From Candidatus Hadersleviella danica (GTDB taxonomy: Bacteria > Chloroflexota > Anaerolineae > Promineifilales > Promineifilaceae), in assembly GCA_016711405.1 (NCBI GenBank), contig JADJSZ010000064.1, positions 1 through 33,105 on the forward strand: a stretch of DNA of 33,105 bases, in the 5' to 3' direction. The notes below the pieces were generated by a model, which saw only the letters and a program-made list of their open reading frames with translations, was not told where the DNA came from and did not search any database. Made by a program: the position numbers and the translations under genes. Positions 1-8,223 of the stretch are shown here, one piece after another (the stretch's first letter is position 1; each line of letters opens with the position of its first letter).

Positions 1-2090
1 GCAAACGGCCGCAGGCGGAAGCCACAACACGGTCATTATTCAGCAAGCGGCGGCGCCACGCACCCCCACCTTTCCCTGAGCAACTTGGTGGGGGCAACAC
101 CCACTTTGCCGGCCGCGAAGCGGCCTGGCGCTCCGACGGCCCGCCACCGGGCCGAACGCTCCGCCACGCCGCTGGTCATTGCGGGGCTGGGCGGGTGGGC
201 AAGAGCCAACTCCTGCGCTACTTTGGCCACCAGCACCGCCAACGCTTTGACATTGTGTGGTGGGTCGCGAGTGGATGAGACATGGGGCAAGACATGCTGG
301 AGTTGGGGCGGCATTGTGCTCGCCCGTGGATGGTTTGCCGCTGGAAGCCGCCTTGCAGATGGTGCGGACGTGGCTGAACGGTTGCTCGCAACGCTGGTTG
401 TTGCTGTGCGACAACGCCGACGCGACTACGTCCGCCCAGTTGCTCCCTTTGTTGCCCAGACACCCGCAGGACGCATCCTCATCACGAGCCGCAATGGGGA
501 TTGGGGGAATGGCACGGCCGTTCCCGCTAGGGGCTTTTGTGGCGGCTGAAAGTGATGCCTTTTGGCGGCAACGGTTAGGCGATAAGTACGAAGAGGGCGA
601 AGAGTGGGAGGAATTGCCAGCTTGTTGGGGCATTTGCCGCTTGCTTTGGAGCATTCGGCCGCCTATATGCTGGCCAAAGGCAAACGCCGGCCGATTATTT
701 GCGCCTCTACCAGAAAAAAGGCAGGCATTGTGGGGCAAAACCCGCCGCCGCCGGATTATCCCGCCACGGTGGCGACGACATGGCGGGTGAGCTTTGACGC
801 GGCGCAGAGACGGCGGGCGCGGTGAATTATTGGCCTTGTGCGCCTTCCTTGCCCCTGTAGATTTGCCTTTGGAGTTGTTGGGGATGCCAACGTGGAGCGA
901 TAATGCCGAGGGATTGCGCGTCACAGCGAGTGGCGGTTTGGCGATGAGTTGATGCGGGATGAGGCGGTGGCGGCGTTGAGGCGTTATTCGCTGTTGCAGA
1001 TGGGGAGGAGGGGCAATGGGGATGCACCAGTTGGTGCAAACTGTGTATCGAGACCAAATGGGGGAGGGCGAGGCGCGGGAGTGGATTGTGGCGGTGGGGC
1101 AATGGTTGGCAAAGGTGTATCGTTTTGATTATTACGAGATGGAGACGTGGCCTGCGGCCGTAGTTGTTGCCCCATCTGCAAGCGGCCGTGGCTTTGGCGG
1201 AGCAATGGGGTGGAGCAGAGAAAATCAGAGGGTTGATCAATATGGTTGGCCTTTTACTTGCAATATGATGGCAATTGCTGGAAGCAAGGGTGTATTATGA
1301 GCGTCACCTTGCCCTGACGGAAAAGATGTGGGGGGCAGAACACCCGCTATGGCTACCAGCCTGCATAACATGGGTAATTTGCTGAAAAACATGGGGAGTT
1401 GGAGGAAGCACGGCCGTATACCGAACGCGCCCTTGCCATTTATGAGAAAGAATTTGGAGCAGAACACCGACCTAGCCCCTGACTCTGCACAGCATGGGTG
1501 GGTGCTGGAAAGCATGGGAGAATTGGTGGAAGCACGGCCGTATGCGAACGCGCTCTCGCCATTCACGAGAAAGAGCTGGGCCCTGACCACCCGCCACGCC
1601 ACGAGCCTGAATAACATGGTTGTTTTCTGTTGAACAACATGGGGAATTGGCGGAAGCACGGCCCTATTATGAACGCGCCTTTGCCATCTACGAAAGAGAA
1701 TGCTGGGAGCGGAACACCCCAGCACGGCCGCCACCCTGAGTGGCTTGGAGCATTCTTCTGCAAGAGATGGGGAGTTGGCGGAAGCACGGCCATACGGAGC
1801 GTTCGCTGGCCATCTGCGAGAAGTGTTGGGGTGGAACATCCGAGACGCCGCCGTACAGTCTGAACAATTTGGCTGTTGTGCTGGCTTATTTGGAAGAGTA
1901 CCCCGAAGCAATACGGCTGATGCGGCGGGCGGTAGCCATTCGGAGGAAAAACTCGGCTTTGACCACCCTAGACGGAAGCTCCCCGCGAAAACTTGGCCGC
2001 GATGGAAGCGGAATTGGGGAGTTGCGAATTGGAAATGGGGAGTTGGCGGCTTCCCCTTCAGCAGCACTTGCGGGGGGGGGGCACGGCCGT
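1..2090 (+). pseudogene. NB-ARC (STAND) ATPase with C-terminal kinesin-light-chain-type TPRs, heavily frameshifted, 5' end outside window
   Basis: Pieces of one protein appear in order but in all three plus frames. A GRE box (HFAGREAA, near 110) is followed by a P-loop near 185-210 that reads GLGG-VGKSQLL if one G is restored. A Walker B-like RWLLLCDNAD lies near 400, a sensor-like GRILITSRN near 470-495 and a GHLPLALEHSAAY box near 625-665. Six TPR units of about 126 bp follow from 1240 to 1960, each with GELxEARPYxERALAIY-type wording. This is the order of NB-ARC/TPR signalling ATPases of the AfsR/STAND class, which act as cytoplasmic switches. At least ten frame changes in 2 kb make a working product unlikely unless the sequence itself is poor. 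CGGCCG sites are present, so the gene looks native. The last coding-like wording (ENLAAMEAELGS) is near 1985-2020; the end is approximate. Confidence 0.75.
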
Positions 2091-2179
2091 AACGCGAACG
2101 AAGAGCATGTGCGCTTGTCGGCCGTGCCGCTCACCCGCATTGCCCCCCCGACCAACACGATAATGGCACATTTGTGGCG

Positions 2180-2536
2180 GAACAAAGCAGATTGTTCGAG
2201 GAACAAAGCAGATTGTTCGAGGAACAAAGCAGATTGTTCGAGGAACAAAGCAGATTGTTCGAGGAACAAAGCAGATTGTTCGAGGAACAAAGCAGATTGT
2301 TCGAGGAACAAAGCAGATTGTTCGAGGAACAAAGCAGATTGTTCGAGGAACAAAGCAGATTGTTCGAGGAACAAGGCAGGTTGTTCGAGGAACAAGGCAG
2401 ATTGTTCGAGAACAGAGCAGATTGTTCGAGGAACAAGGCAGGTTGTTCGAGAAACAAGGCAGATTATTCGAGGAGCAAAGCAGATTTTTCGAAGAGCAAG
2501 CAGATTGTTCGAGGAACAAAGCAGATTGTTTTCGAG
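2180..2536. repeat. 21-bp tandem repeat array, about 17 units, each containing an inverted repeat
   Basis: Nine identical 21-bp units run from 2180 to 2368, then about eight diverged units (20, 21 or 23 bp) reach 2536. Two further relics lie near 2567-2600. Each unit holds TTGTTC-GAG-GAACAA, whose two 6-bp arms are exact reverse complements. A plus frame from 2174 reads an RLFEEQS heptad and the minus frames read other 7-residue repeats, simply because 21 is a multiple of 3. The frame has no convincing start or function, so I treat the array as non-coding DNA. Confidence 0.9.
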
Positions 2537-2639
2537 GACCAAACCTTGCAGACTGTTCTCCCGGAGGAACCCCACCAGATTGTTCGAGGAACAGAGGCAA
2601 AAATTCCTCCCTTTGCACACGGGTGCCCAAACTTTTGCC

Positions 2640-2711
2640 TTTTCCTAGGCTCCCTCCCGAGATGGTAAGGACATCGCCCGATGCACCTGCCACCTATTTT
2701 TTTGCCTAGCG
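2640..2711. repeat. 72-bp direct repeat, copy 1
   Basis: This segment recurs at 2809-2880 with one visible mismatch (GAGATGG here, GAGGTGG there). It begins TTTTCCTAGGCTCC and ends in a T7 run followed by GCCTAGCG, so CCTAG occurs near both ends. No open frame of interest crosses it. Confidence 0.9.
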
Positions 2712-2781
2712 CACGGGAACCGCTCCCCCACCACTCCCCCCTCGGCCGAGATTGGAAAAGCATAAATGTTCGCTTATTCCC

Positions 2782-2809
2782 TTGCCAGCCACCCAAACTT
2801 TGCTATACT
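2782..2809 (+). promoter_or_regulatory. Candidate sigma-70 promoter just upstream of the second 72-bp repeat
   Basis: TTGCCA at 2782-2787 and TATACT at 2804-2809 are separated by 16 bp. A transcript would start near 2815, inside repeat copy 2, and run towards the small gene at 3079. The call rests on sequence match only. Confidence 0.4.
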
Positions 2810-2880
2810 TTTCCTAGGCTCCCTCCCGAGGTGGTAAGGACATCGCCCGATGCACCTGCCACCTATTTTTTTGCCTAGCG
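2809..2880. repeat. 72-bp direct repeat, copy 2
   Basis: Second copy of the 2640-2711 element, 169 bp downstream in the same orientation. The resemblance extends weakly upstream (CCCAAACTTTTGC against CCCAAACTTTGC). The segment between the copies carries no recognisable gene. Confidence 0.9.
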
Positions 2881-2906
2881 GCCGAGCCATAAATTCGCTC
2901 AACCTC

Positions 2907-2937
2907 TTGACGAAGCCCCCCTCTTTTGTGCTAAAAT
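2907..2937 (+). promoter_or_regulatory. Candidate extended -10 promoter for the gene at 3079
   Basis: TTGACG at 2907-2912 and TGC-TAAAAT (hexamer 2932-2937) are separated by 19 bp. The spacing is long, but the TGN extension can compensate. It lies about 140 bp before the start codon at 3079. Confidence 0.35.
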
Positions 2938-3078
2938 GCCGCCATCGTGAAGGTGACCTAGGCTGGGATGCAAAGGTGAGGAAGCACCCCCATTTGCACA
3001 GAACCAATAAAAGCCAAACCCTCTCCCAACAAATGGCCACCACCTCATCAACCATTTTTTAGTAAAGGAGAAAACAAT

Positions 3079-3435
3079 ATGGCTCGTCAGAAACGAACTT
3101 CCCTTGCCGTCGAGAAAGCGTATGCCCGTGCAGTCTTGCTAAAATCTATTGATACCGCCCTCGACCTGAATGGTGGGCTGACATTGACCGCTTATGAAGA
3201 CAAAATCAAGGCGGTGCAGGCGTTGCTAGATGATTACAACATTCATTTGGCTGAATTAGATGGCAAGCTGAACACGTTGCAGGCGCAAGAGAAAGAGCTA
3301 AAAGAGCTTTCGACCCGTATGTTAGCGGCCGTGGCTGTCCACTATGGCAAGGATAGCAACGAATATGAGCAAGCGGGCGGCACACGCACCAGCGAAATCA
3401 ACCGCAAACCGCCCACATCTAGCTCCAACAGCTAA
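3079..3435 (+). CDS. Small conserved-type hypothetical protein, 118 aa
   Basis: Function unknown. The start is supported by AAGGAG about 8 bases upstream. The protein is soluble with no signal peptide or membrane segment. It has a basic N-terminus (MARQKRTSLAVEKAYAR), a long helical, probably coiled-coil centre (about residues 45-80) and a disordered Ser/Pro tail. The segment YGKDSNEYEQAGGTRTSE (about residues 90-107) resembles the end of small uncharacterised proteins I recall from cyanobacteria and Chloroflexi; this is from memory, not a search. The gene is a single unit: its own candidate promoters lie upstream and a strong terminator follows about 40 bp after the stop. The frame is clean and contains one CGGCCG. 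Confidence 0.85.
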   Translation: MARQKRTSLAVEKAYARAVLLKSIDTALDLNGGLTLTAYEDKIKAVQALLDDYNIHLAELDGKLNTLQAQEKELKELSTRMLAAVAVHYGKDSNEYEQAGGTRTSEINRKPPTSSSNS

Positions 3436-3474
3436 GTGAGCTTCCCCGAACTCTTTGGGCCAAGCCACGGCCGC

Positions 3475-3511
3475 AAAAAGCCCCCAAGATACCTATCTTG
3501 GGGGCTTTTTT
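3475..3511 (+). terminator. Rho-independent terminator after the 118-aa gene
   Basis: A perfect 16-bp stem (3475-3490 with 3495-3510) of A5-GCCCCCAAGAT type has a 4-base loop and ends in a T run. The A run on the left arm means it could also work on the opposite strand, where the convergent aldehyde dehydrogenase gene ends at 3608. Confidence 0.92.
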
Positions 3512-3534
3512 GATGTGGTGGACTGACCATAAAA

Positions 3535-3603
3535 GTAAAAAGTGAGAGGTGAAAGGTGAAAAGTGAAGCCTTACACCTCCCACTTTTCACTTTTCACCTT
3601 GCA
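3535..3603. repeat. Inverted arrangement of GTGAAAAG-type short repeats
   Basis: GTGAAAGGTGAAAAGTGAA-like wording near 3548-3567 faces its complement ACTTTTCACTTTTCACC at about 3583-3599. The two arms can form a hairpin between two convergent genes. Similar GTGAAAAGTGAAAAG wording occurs at 11613-11640 and about 17859-17876. Confidence 0.7.
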
Positions 3604-3607
3604 CACC

Positions 3608-5035
3608 TTACTCCCCTGCCCCATACGGGAACCAATACTCCTTCAACTGCCCCTCCACATCCCAATGAACGTGCTTCACTTCGTAAAACTCGTCCAGCCC
3701 CTCTTGTCCCAACTCACGGCCGCCGCCCGTCATCTTCATCCCCCCAAACGGCCCCGCGAAATTATCCGTCAGCGGGTCGTTAATCCAAATCGTGCCTGCC
3801 TTCACCCCCTCATAAAACCGCTTCACCAGCCGCGCATCGTGCGTGAGTAGCGTCGCCCCCAGCCCAAATTCGGTGTCGTTGGCCAGCGCAATCGCCTCAT
3901 CGAAGTCGCTATAAGGCATCAGCGGCAACACAGGGCCAAACGTCTCCTCGCGCATGAGGCGCATCTCGTGGTTGACGTTTACCATGACCGTTGGTTCCAG
4001 AAAAAAGCCCCGTTCCAGATGGGCAGGACGGCCGCCACCGACCAACACCTTCCCCCCCGCTCGCACCGCCTCGGCCACCACCTGTTCCACCTTCGTCCGA
4101 AACGAATCGCGCAACATTGGCCCCACATCCGTCTGCCTGTCCAGCCCATTGCCGAGGCGCAACTTGCCCACAAAGTCGGCTAGTTCCTCGCTAAAGCGGC
4201 CGAAGATGCTCTCGTGCACGTAAATTCGCTCCGCACTCGTGCAAACTTGCCCCGCGTTGATAAGGCCAGCGTAAGCAGTGGCGGATACGGCTGTGGCCAA
4301 GTCCACATCAGGCGCAACCACCAGCGGGTCTTTCCCACCCAGCTCCAAGTGAAGCTTCTTCATGCTCGGCGCGGCCAGTGCGGCAATCCTTTGTCCCGTG
4401 GCCAACGACCCCGTAAACGCAATCAGGGGCACATCAGGATGATTAACGAGCGGTTCGCCCACTTCAGGGCCGTACCCTGTCACCACATTGACCACCCCCG
4501 CAGGAAAATGGTCGAAGCCAAGCTCAATCAGGCGCAACGTTGAAAGCGGCGTGTACTCCGATGGCTTAATCACCACTGTGTTGCCTGCCGCCAGCGCGGG
4601 CGCGAGCTTCCACGCCAGCAACAACAGCGGAAAATTCCACGGCACAATACAAACCACCACCCCATACGGCTCTTTCACCACAAAATTGATTTGGTCAGGG
4701 TCGCCCGGCGGCAGAAAACGGCCGCGCTCATGCCGCCCCAACTCGGCGTAATAATGAAAGGTGTCGTGGACCCAAAAGATTTCCTCCTCGTTTTCCACCC
4801 ACGGCTTGCCCTCTTCCACTGTCAGCAGATGAGTTAGCTCATCGGTGTGCGCCTGAATCTTGTTGGCCGCCTCATGCAGAAGCCCCGCCCGCACGGTAGC
4901 AGGTGTGCGGCTCCACGCTGGGAAAGCCGCCTTGGCCGCCGCCACGGCCGCGTGCGCATCAGCGGCCGTGCCCCGTGGCACTTGCCCCAAAATCTCCTCC
5001 GTCGCAGGATTAATCACATCAATTACGTCTGCCAT
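3608..5035 (-). CDS. NAD(P)-dependent aldehyde dehydrogenase, 475 aa
   Basis: A member of the ALDH superfamily, oxidising an aldehyde to its acid in the cytoplasm. Visible hallmarks are the PWNFP box with Asn134, KPSE (Lys157, cofactor site), FTGS (207-210), LELGGKDP with general base Glu231, and GQVCTSAER with catalytic Cys265. Length is typical for the family (about 475-500 aa). The start has GGTGGAGG just upstream. The enzyme resembles betaine/aminobutyraldehyde-type ALDHs in overall wording, but the substrate cannot be set from sequence alone. The neighbouring, divergently read flavin amine oxidase (5419) would produce aldehydes, so an amine or polyamine oxidation pair is a reasonable inference. 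GGKDP replaces the commoner GGKNP, a mild variation. Confidence 0.96.
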   Translation of the reverse strand: MADVIDVINPATEEILGQVPRGTAADAHAAVAAAKAAFPAWSRTPATVRAGLLHEAANKIQAHTDELTHLLTVEEGKPWVENEEEIFWVHDTFHYYAELGRHERGRFLPPGDPDQINFVVKEPYGVVVCIVPWNFPLLLLAWKLAPALAAGNTVVIKPSEYTPLSTLRLIELGFDHFPAGVVNVVTGYGPEVGEPLVNHPDVPLIAFTGSLATGQRIAALAAPSMKKLHLELGGKDPLVVAPDVDLATAVSATAYAGLINAGQVCTSAERIYVHESIFGRFSEELADFVGKLRLGNGLDRQTDVGPMLRDSFRTKVEQVVAEAVRAGGKVLVGGGRPAHLERGFFLEPTVMVNVNHEMRLMREETFGPVLPLMPYSDFDEAIALANDTEFGLGATLLTHDARLVKRFYEGVKAGTIWINDPLTDNFAGPFGGMKMTGGGRELGQEGLDEFYEVKHVHWDVEGQLKEYWFPYGAGE

Positions 5036-5099
5036 CCAGCCTCCACCTAACAGTGGTGTTTCTCTTAGGGTGCGTTCCTAAGGGGCGGGCGGATCAAGC

Positions 5100-5175
5100 G
5101 AACGGGGCGGGGGGGGTCGGGGGCCCCGGCGCGGGGGGGCCCCCCCGCTCCGTTTCGGGGCGGGCAACCCCCCCC
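5100..5175. other. Extreme G/C-run segment with G-quadruplex potential
   Basis: The stretch contains runs of up to eight G and about eight C, with GGGGCCCC-like palindromic stretches, between the divergent starts of the aldehyde dehydrogenase and amine oxidase genes. A minus frame across it (5078-5308) is rich in Pro, Gly and Arg and looks spurious. Run lengths here may be unreliable. Confidence 0.6.
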
Positions 5176-5184
5176 AGGTGAAAC

Positions 5185-5225
5185 ACACACCCAATAACGA
5201 ATAACCAGTAACGAATAACTCCCCT
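5185..5225. repeat. Short intergenic repeat, ATAACGAATAACCAGTAAC type
   Basis: AATAACGAATAACCAGTAACGAATAACT lies in the amine oxidase upstream spacer, and the same wording recurs at 27550-27585. A further run of CCAAAATCT-type units occupies 5366-5397, just before the amine oxidase start. Confidence 0.65.
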
Positions 5226-5276
5226 CTCCCCCATAGCTTAATCAGCCCCCCCCTTTTGTGCAAATCGCCAAATCTA

Positions 5277-5304
5277 TTGCGCCAAATTGCGATATTCGTA
5301 AAAT
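5277..5304 (+). promoter_or_regulatory. Candidate promoter of the amine oxidase gene
   Basis: TTGCGC at 5277-5282 and TAAAAT at 5299-5304 are spaced by 16 bp. They lie about 115 bp before the ATG at 5419. Only the -10 box is close to consensus. Confidence 0.33.
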
Positions 5305-5418
5305 CCAAAGCAAGTGGAGAGTGGTTGGTGGCGAGTGATTCGTGGTGAATTCCCCACGCTCCCTTCCAAAATCCAAAATCTAAAATCCAAAATCTCCCTT
5401 CTCATTTCCCGAGGCAAC

Positions 5419-6741
5419 ATGTCCCCACAAATCATCGTCATTGGCGCAGGCATGGCTGGCATCATGGCCGCCCGCACCCTCCAAGAAGCAGGCTACGACG
5501 TGCGCGTTTTAGAAGGACGGCCGCGCATCGGCGGCCGAACCCACACCGATAGCTCCCTCGGCCCCGACATAGACCTTGGCGCGGCGTGGATTCACGGCCC
5601 ACACGGCAACCCACTCACCCCACTCGCCCAACAATACGAAGTCGGCACGGGCTACACCGATTTCCACAACCTTACAGGCGATAAAGTCCTCGCTTTTGAC
5701 AAAGACGGCCGCCAGTTAGACACGGCCGCCTACACCCGTGGCGAACACATCTTTCGCGGCGCTCTTGCCCACATCTTCGGCTCCATCCTCTACCCCCCGC
5801 CACCCGAATCTTGCCGCTCCCTCGCCGATTTACACGCCTACGGCCTCCCCAACATCCACCTCGATGAACTCACTGACGACGAACGTCTTGGTTACTACTA
5901 CGCGGGCTTTCTACGGCCGCAGTACGAAGATGCCAGCGACCTCCACCTGATAGATTGGCGGCAGGGCGAAGAATATCTCAAGCTCCCCGGCGGCGATTTA
6001 CTCGTCCATGGCGGCGGCTTCGGCCAGATGATTCGCGGCTTGGCCGAGGGCCTCACCATTCACACCGACTGCCCTGTTACCCACATCCACTATCATGCGG
6101 ATGGAGTCGTCTTAGAAACAGCGCAAGGGCAGATGAATGCCGATGCGGCCGTCATTACAGTTCCATTAGGCGTGTTGCAAGCAGGAAAAATCTCCTTCAC
6201 TCCCGCATTGCCCGAGGCTAAAACGGCCGCCATCGGCCGCATCGGGATGGGCTTCTACGAAAAAATAGCCCTCAAGTTCCCCCACATCTTCTGGCCCCTC
6301 CGCCCCCAACGCATGAACTACCTCGAAGACGGCGACCTGCCCCTCTACACGTCATGGCTCAACAACGCCCACTATTCAGGCCAGCCCATTCTCGTCGCCT
6401 ACCACTCTGGGAGCCGTGCCCAGCACATCAACCAACTCAGCGACCAAGAACTCATCGCGGGGTGCATGGCCACTCTTCGCAAACTGTTCGGCACAGACAT
6501 TCCCGACCCCATCAGTTATGTGCGCACCAACTGGGAACAAGACCCGTTCTCCTGCGGCAGTTATTCCTACGGCAAAGTGGGCAGTTCCCTCGCCGATAGA
6601 GCGACATTGGCCGAGGCGGTTGGCGGCCGTCTCTTCTTCGCTGGCGAAGCCACCCACCCCCACTACACAGGCACCGTCCACGGAGCCTACGAAACAGGCA
6701 TCCGCGCCGCGCAACAACTCATGGCGGCCATCCCAACGTAA
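5419..6741 (+). CDS. Flavin-containing amine oxidase (monoamine/polyamine oxidase family), 440 aa
   Basis: FAD enzyme that oxidises an amine to an imine, which hydrolyses to an aldehyde, releasing hydrogen peroxide. The N-terminal dinucleotide-binding fold is clear: VIGAGMAG (7-14), acidic Glu32 at the end of the second strand, then RIGGRT, which contacts FAD. The C-terminal FAD box FFAGEATHPHYTGTVHGAYE is near 403-425. The AWIHGPHGNPL segment is typical of polyamine oxidases and LSD1-like enzymes. The open frame extends upstream to 5314, but the ATG at 5419 has GAGG five bases before it and directly begins the FAD fold, so I choose it. No signal peptide is seen. The gene is divergent from the aldehyde dehydrogenase, a natural next enzyme. 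The exact amine substrate is unknown. Confidence 0.94.
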   Translation: MSPQIIVIGAGMAGIMAARTLQEAGYDVRVLEGRPRIGGRTHTDSSLGPDIDLGAAWIHGPHGNPLTPLAQQYEVGTGYTDFHNLTGDKVLAFDKDGRQLDTAAYTRGEHIFRGALAHIFGSILYPPPPESCRSLADLHAYGLPNIHLDELTDDERLGYYYAGFLRPQYEDASDLHLIDWRQGEEYLKLPGGDLLVHGGGFGQMIRGLAEGLTIHTDCPVTHIHYHADGVVLETAQGQMNADAAVITVPLGVLQAGKISFTPALPEAKTAAIGRIGMGFYEKIALKFPHIFWPLRPQRMNYLEDGDLPLYTSWLNNAHYSGQPILVAYHSGSRAQHINQLSDQELIAGCMATLRKLFGTDIPDPISYVRTNWEQDPFSCGSYSYGKVGSSLADRATLAEAVGGRLFFAGEATHPHYTGTVHGAYETGIRAAQQLMAAIPT

Positions 6742-6793
6742 GTTGTCGCTCGTCATTGGTCATTTGTCCCTCATCCCCACTCCCCCGTCCCAC

Positions 6794-6827
6794 AAAAAAG
6801 AGGGGTTGCTGTCACCAGCAACCCCTC
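6794..6827 (-). terminator. Rho-independent terminator of the SPFH gene pair
   Basis: Read on the minus strand, a 12-bp GAGGGGTTGCTG stem with a 4-base loop is followed by six T. It lies just past the stop of the leftward SPFH operon at 6854. On the plus strand no T run follows, so it mainly serves the minus strand. Confidence 0.88.
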
Positions 6828-6852
6828 TATCTCTATCTCCCCCCTCTATCTT
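6821..6852. repeat. Dispersed CTCTATCTCTATC repeat, copy 1
   Basis: ACCCCTCTATCTCTATCTCC and the following CCCCTCTATCTT recur almost exactly at 28914-28944, and in shorter form at 27518-27548. All three copies are in intergenic DNA. Confidence 0.8.
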
Positions 6853-6853
6853 C

Positions 6854-7669
6854 TTACTTCTTCGTGCGTTTCCGCACCTCATCCATCACCGCGCCCAGCA
6901 TCGTTTCCGCTTCATCGCGCACAGTGTTGGCGGCGGTGGCCACTGTGCCGCCACTGCCCAACAACGGCCGTGCCGCACTGCCATACGACTGATTCTTCAT
7001 CATCTCGGGCAACATCTGCGCCAGCATCAGCGTGGTTAGGGCGGAGCTTTCGCCGCCTCCGTTGGCGGCCGTTTTCATCACCAGTGGGCGGGGAGCTTCC
7101 CGCACCAAATGTTCAGCCACCTCTAAGCGGCGCAACTCCAACTGGTAGAGCAACATCGCTTGGTTATCCTGATACGCCTCGCCCAATCGTTGCAGGGCAA
7201 GCGCTTCGTTCTGCGCGGCCGCCAGTTCGGCGTTCCCCTTCGCCTCAATGTTCAAGCGAATCTTCTCCGCCTCCGCCTCTTTCTCTTGGAGCATCAAGGC
7301 CACATCTTGCCGCGCCTTGTTGACAGCTTCGCGCACGGCCACCTTCATAGCATCCCGCTCCTTGTGCGCTTGCTCAATCTCCATCTCCAACACGTCTTTG
7401 CGCCGCTTGCGGGTCAAATCCCACTCTTTCTCATACGCCACTTGCTCTTTGGCCACCTTCTCTTTGGTGGCGAGGTTGTCTTGGTACTGGTCAGCCAATT
7501 GCACATCGGGGATATTCGCCCCCAAGATGCGGATGCCATACCGTTGCATCATGTCGTTGAGCTGTTTCTGCATGTCGGTGACATTGCTCCCGCGCAAGTC
7601 ATACGCTTTGCTCGTTTCGACCATGCGACTGCGGCGGCGGATGGCATCTTGCACGGCCGAACTCAGCAC
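6854..7669 (-). CDS. SPFH/Band-7 protein A, C-terminal part (frame-split)
   Basis: This frame carries the second half of the protein that begins at 8223. It holds the end of the SPFH domain (SAVQDAIRRRSRMVETSKAY, then YGIRILGANIPDVQL), a long charged coiled coil rich in Ala, Glu and Lys, and a low-complexity tail ending RKRTKK. The join is visible: restoring one C near 7682 gives GAGQFDAVLSSAV with no gap. The full protein would be about 450 aa. SPFH proteins form oligomeric membrane microdomain scaffolds, the coiled coil mediating assembly. The ATG at 7669 is internal and probably not a true start. A terminator lies at 6794-6827. Confidence 0.85.
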   Translation of the reverse strand: MLSSAVQDAIRRRSRMVETSKAYDLRGSNVTDMQKQLNDMMQRYGIRILGANIPDVQLADQYQDNLATKEKVAKEQVAYEKEWDLTRKRRKDVLEMEIEQAHKERDAMKVAVREAVNKARQDVALMLQEKEAEAEKIRLNIEAKGNAELAAAQNEALALQRLGEAYQDNQAMLLYQLELRRLEVAEHLVREAPRPLVMKTAANGGGESSALTTLMLAQMLPEMMKNQSYGSAARPLLGSGGTVATAANTVRDEAETMLGAVMDEVRKRTKK

Positions 7670-8223
7670 CGCATCAAATTGCCCGCCCCAATGCGCCGCA
7701 CAAACAAAATCGGGTCATCTATCTTAAAGCGCAGGAAGAACTCAATAGACTTGAGTGGCACATTTTCCATCGTGGGGCTGGCCAAAACGGGCGCGTTGTA
7801 GGGAATTTCGGTCGAGGTGTCCACGATGAACTCCACTTTTTGCCACGGCCACCACAAATAACGACGGCCGGGTGGGAGCGGGGTTTTCTCATACGCCCCC
7901 CAACTCGACATGACCCCCATCGTCCCTTGTTCGATTTCCACAATGGCACTGCGCCACCACGCAAATCCGCCCACGCCCAGCAAGATGAGCATGGCCACCA
8001 AGGAAAAGCCAAACATACCCCACGACCCGCTCAGGGCGTTCAGAACCCCCGCGAGGAGGAAGTAGAGCGCGGCCGCAAACCAGAACAAAAAGCCATAGCT
8101 CCGCTTGTCCTTGGGAATTACCACGGGAACCAACGCCCCTTGTTCGCCCGAGCGGAGCAATTGGCGCACCTGCGCCCATGTTCCTACCGCCTCCCGTACT
8201 TTAGAGAAGTTTTGTCGTTTCAT
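7663..8223 (-). CDS. SPFH/Band-7 protein A, N-terminal part (frame-split)
   Basis: N-terminal half of the second gene of an SPFH pair. Two membrane segments are visible at about residues 43-61 and 70-90 (FLFWFAAALYFLLAGVL, then MFGFSLVAMLILLGVGG). The start of the SPFH fold follows (IVEIEQGTMGVMSSWGAYEK, PPGRRYLWWPWQKVEF, then NAPVLASPTMENVPLKSIEF). The frame ends early at RRIGAGNLMRC because one base is missing, and the rest continues at 7669. The ATG overlaps the TGA of the upstream gene (ATGA, 8220-8223), with AGGAGG in the end of that gene, so the two are translationally coupled. Cytoplasmic-membrane location is expected. Confidence 0.88.
   Translation of the reverse strand: MKRQNFSKVREAVGTWAQVRQLLRSGEQGALVPVVIPKDKRSYGFLFWFAAALYFLLAGVLNALSGSWGMFGFSLVAMLILLGVGGFAWWRSAIVEIEQGTMGVMSSWGAYEKTPLPPGRRYLWWPWQKVEFIVDTSTEIPYNAPVLASPTMENVPLKSIEFFLRFKIDDPILFVRRIGAGNLMRC

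Noticed and set aside
40..924. Minus-strand 294-aa open frame
   Set aside because: Lies over the NB-ARC remnant on the plus strand, has low-complexity wording and no family resemblance.
2180..2536. Possible CRISPR array
   Set aside because: The 21-bp units follow each other directly with no unique spacers and no cas genes nearby.
1886..2693. Minus-strand frames reading LFLEQSA, CSSNNLL or FVPRTIC repeats, and plus frames reading RLFEEQS
   Set aside because: All frames of a 21-bp tandem repeat stay open automatically; none has a convincing start or conserved ends.
5078..5308. 76-aa minus frame across the G/C-run segment
   Set aside because: Pro, Arg and Gly-rich translation of homopolymer runs; no ribosome site.
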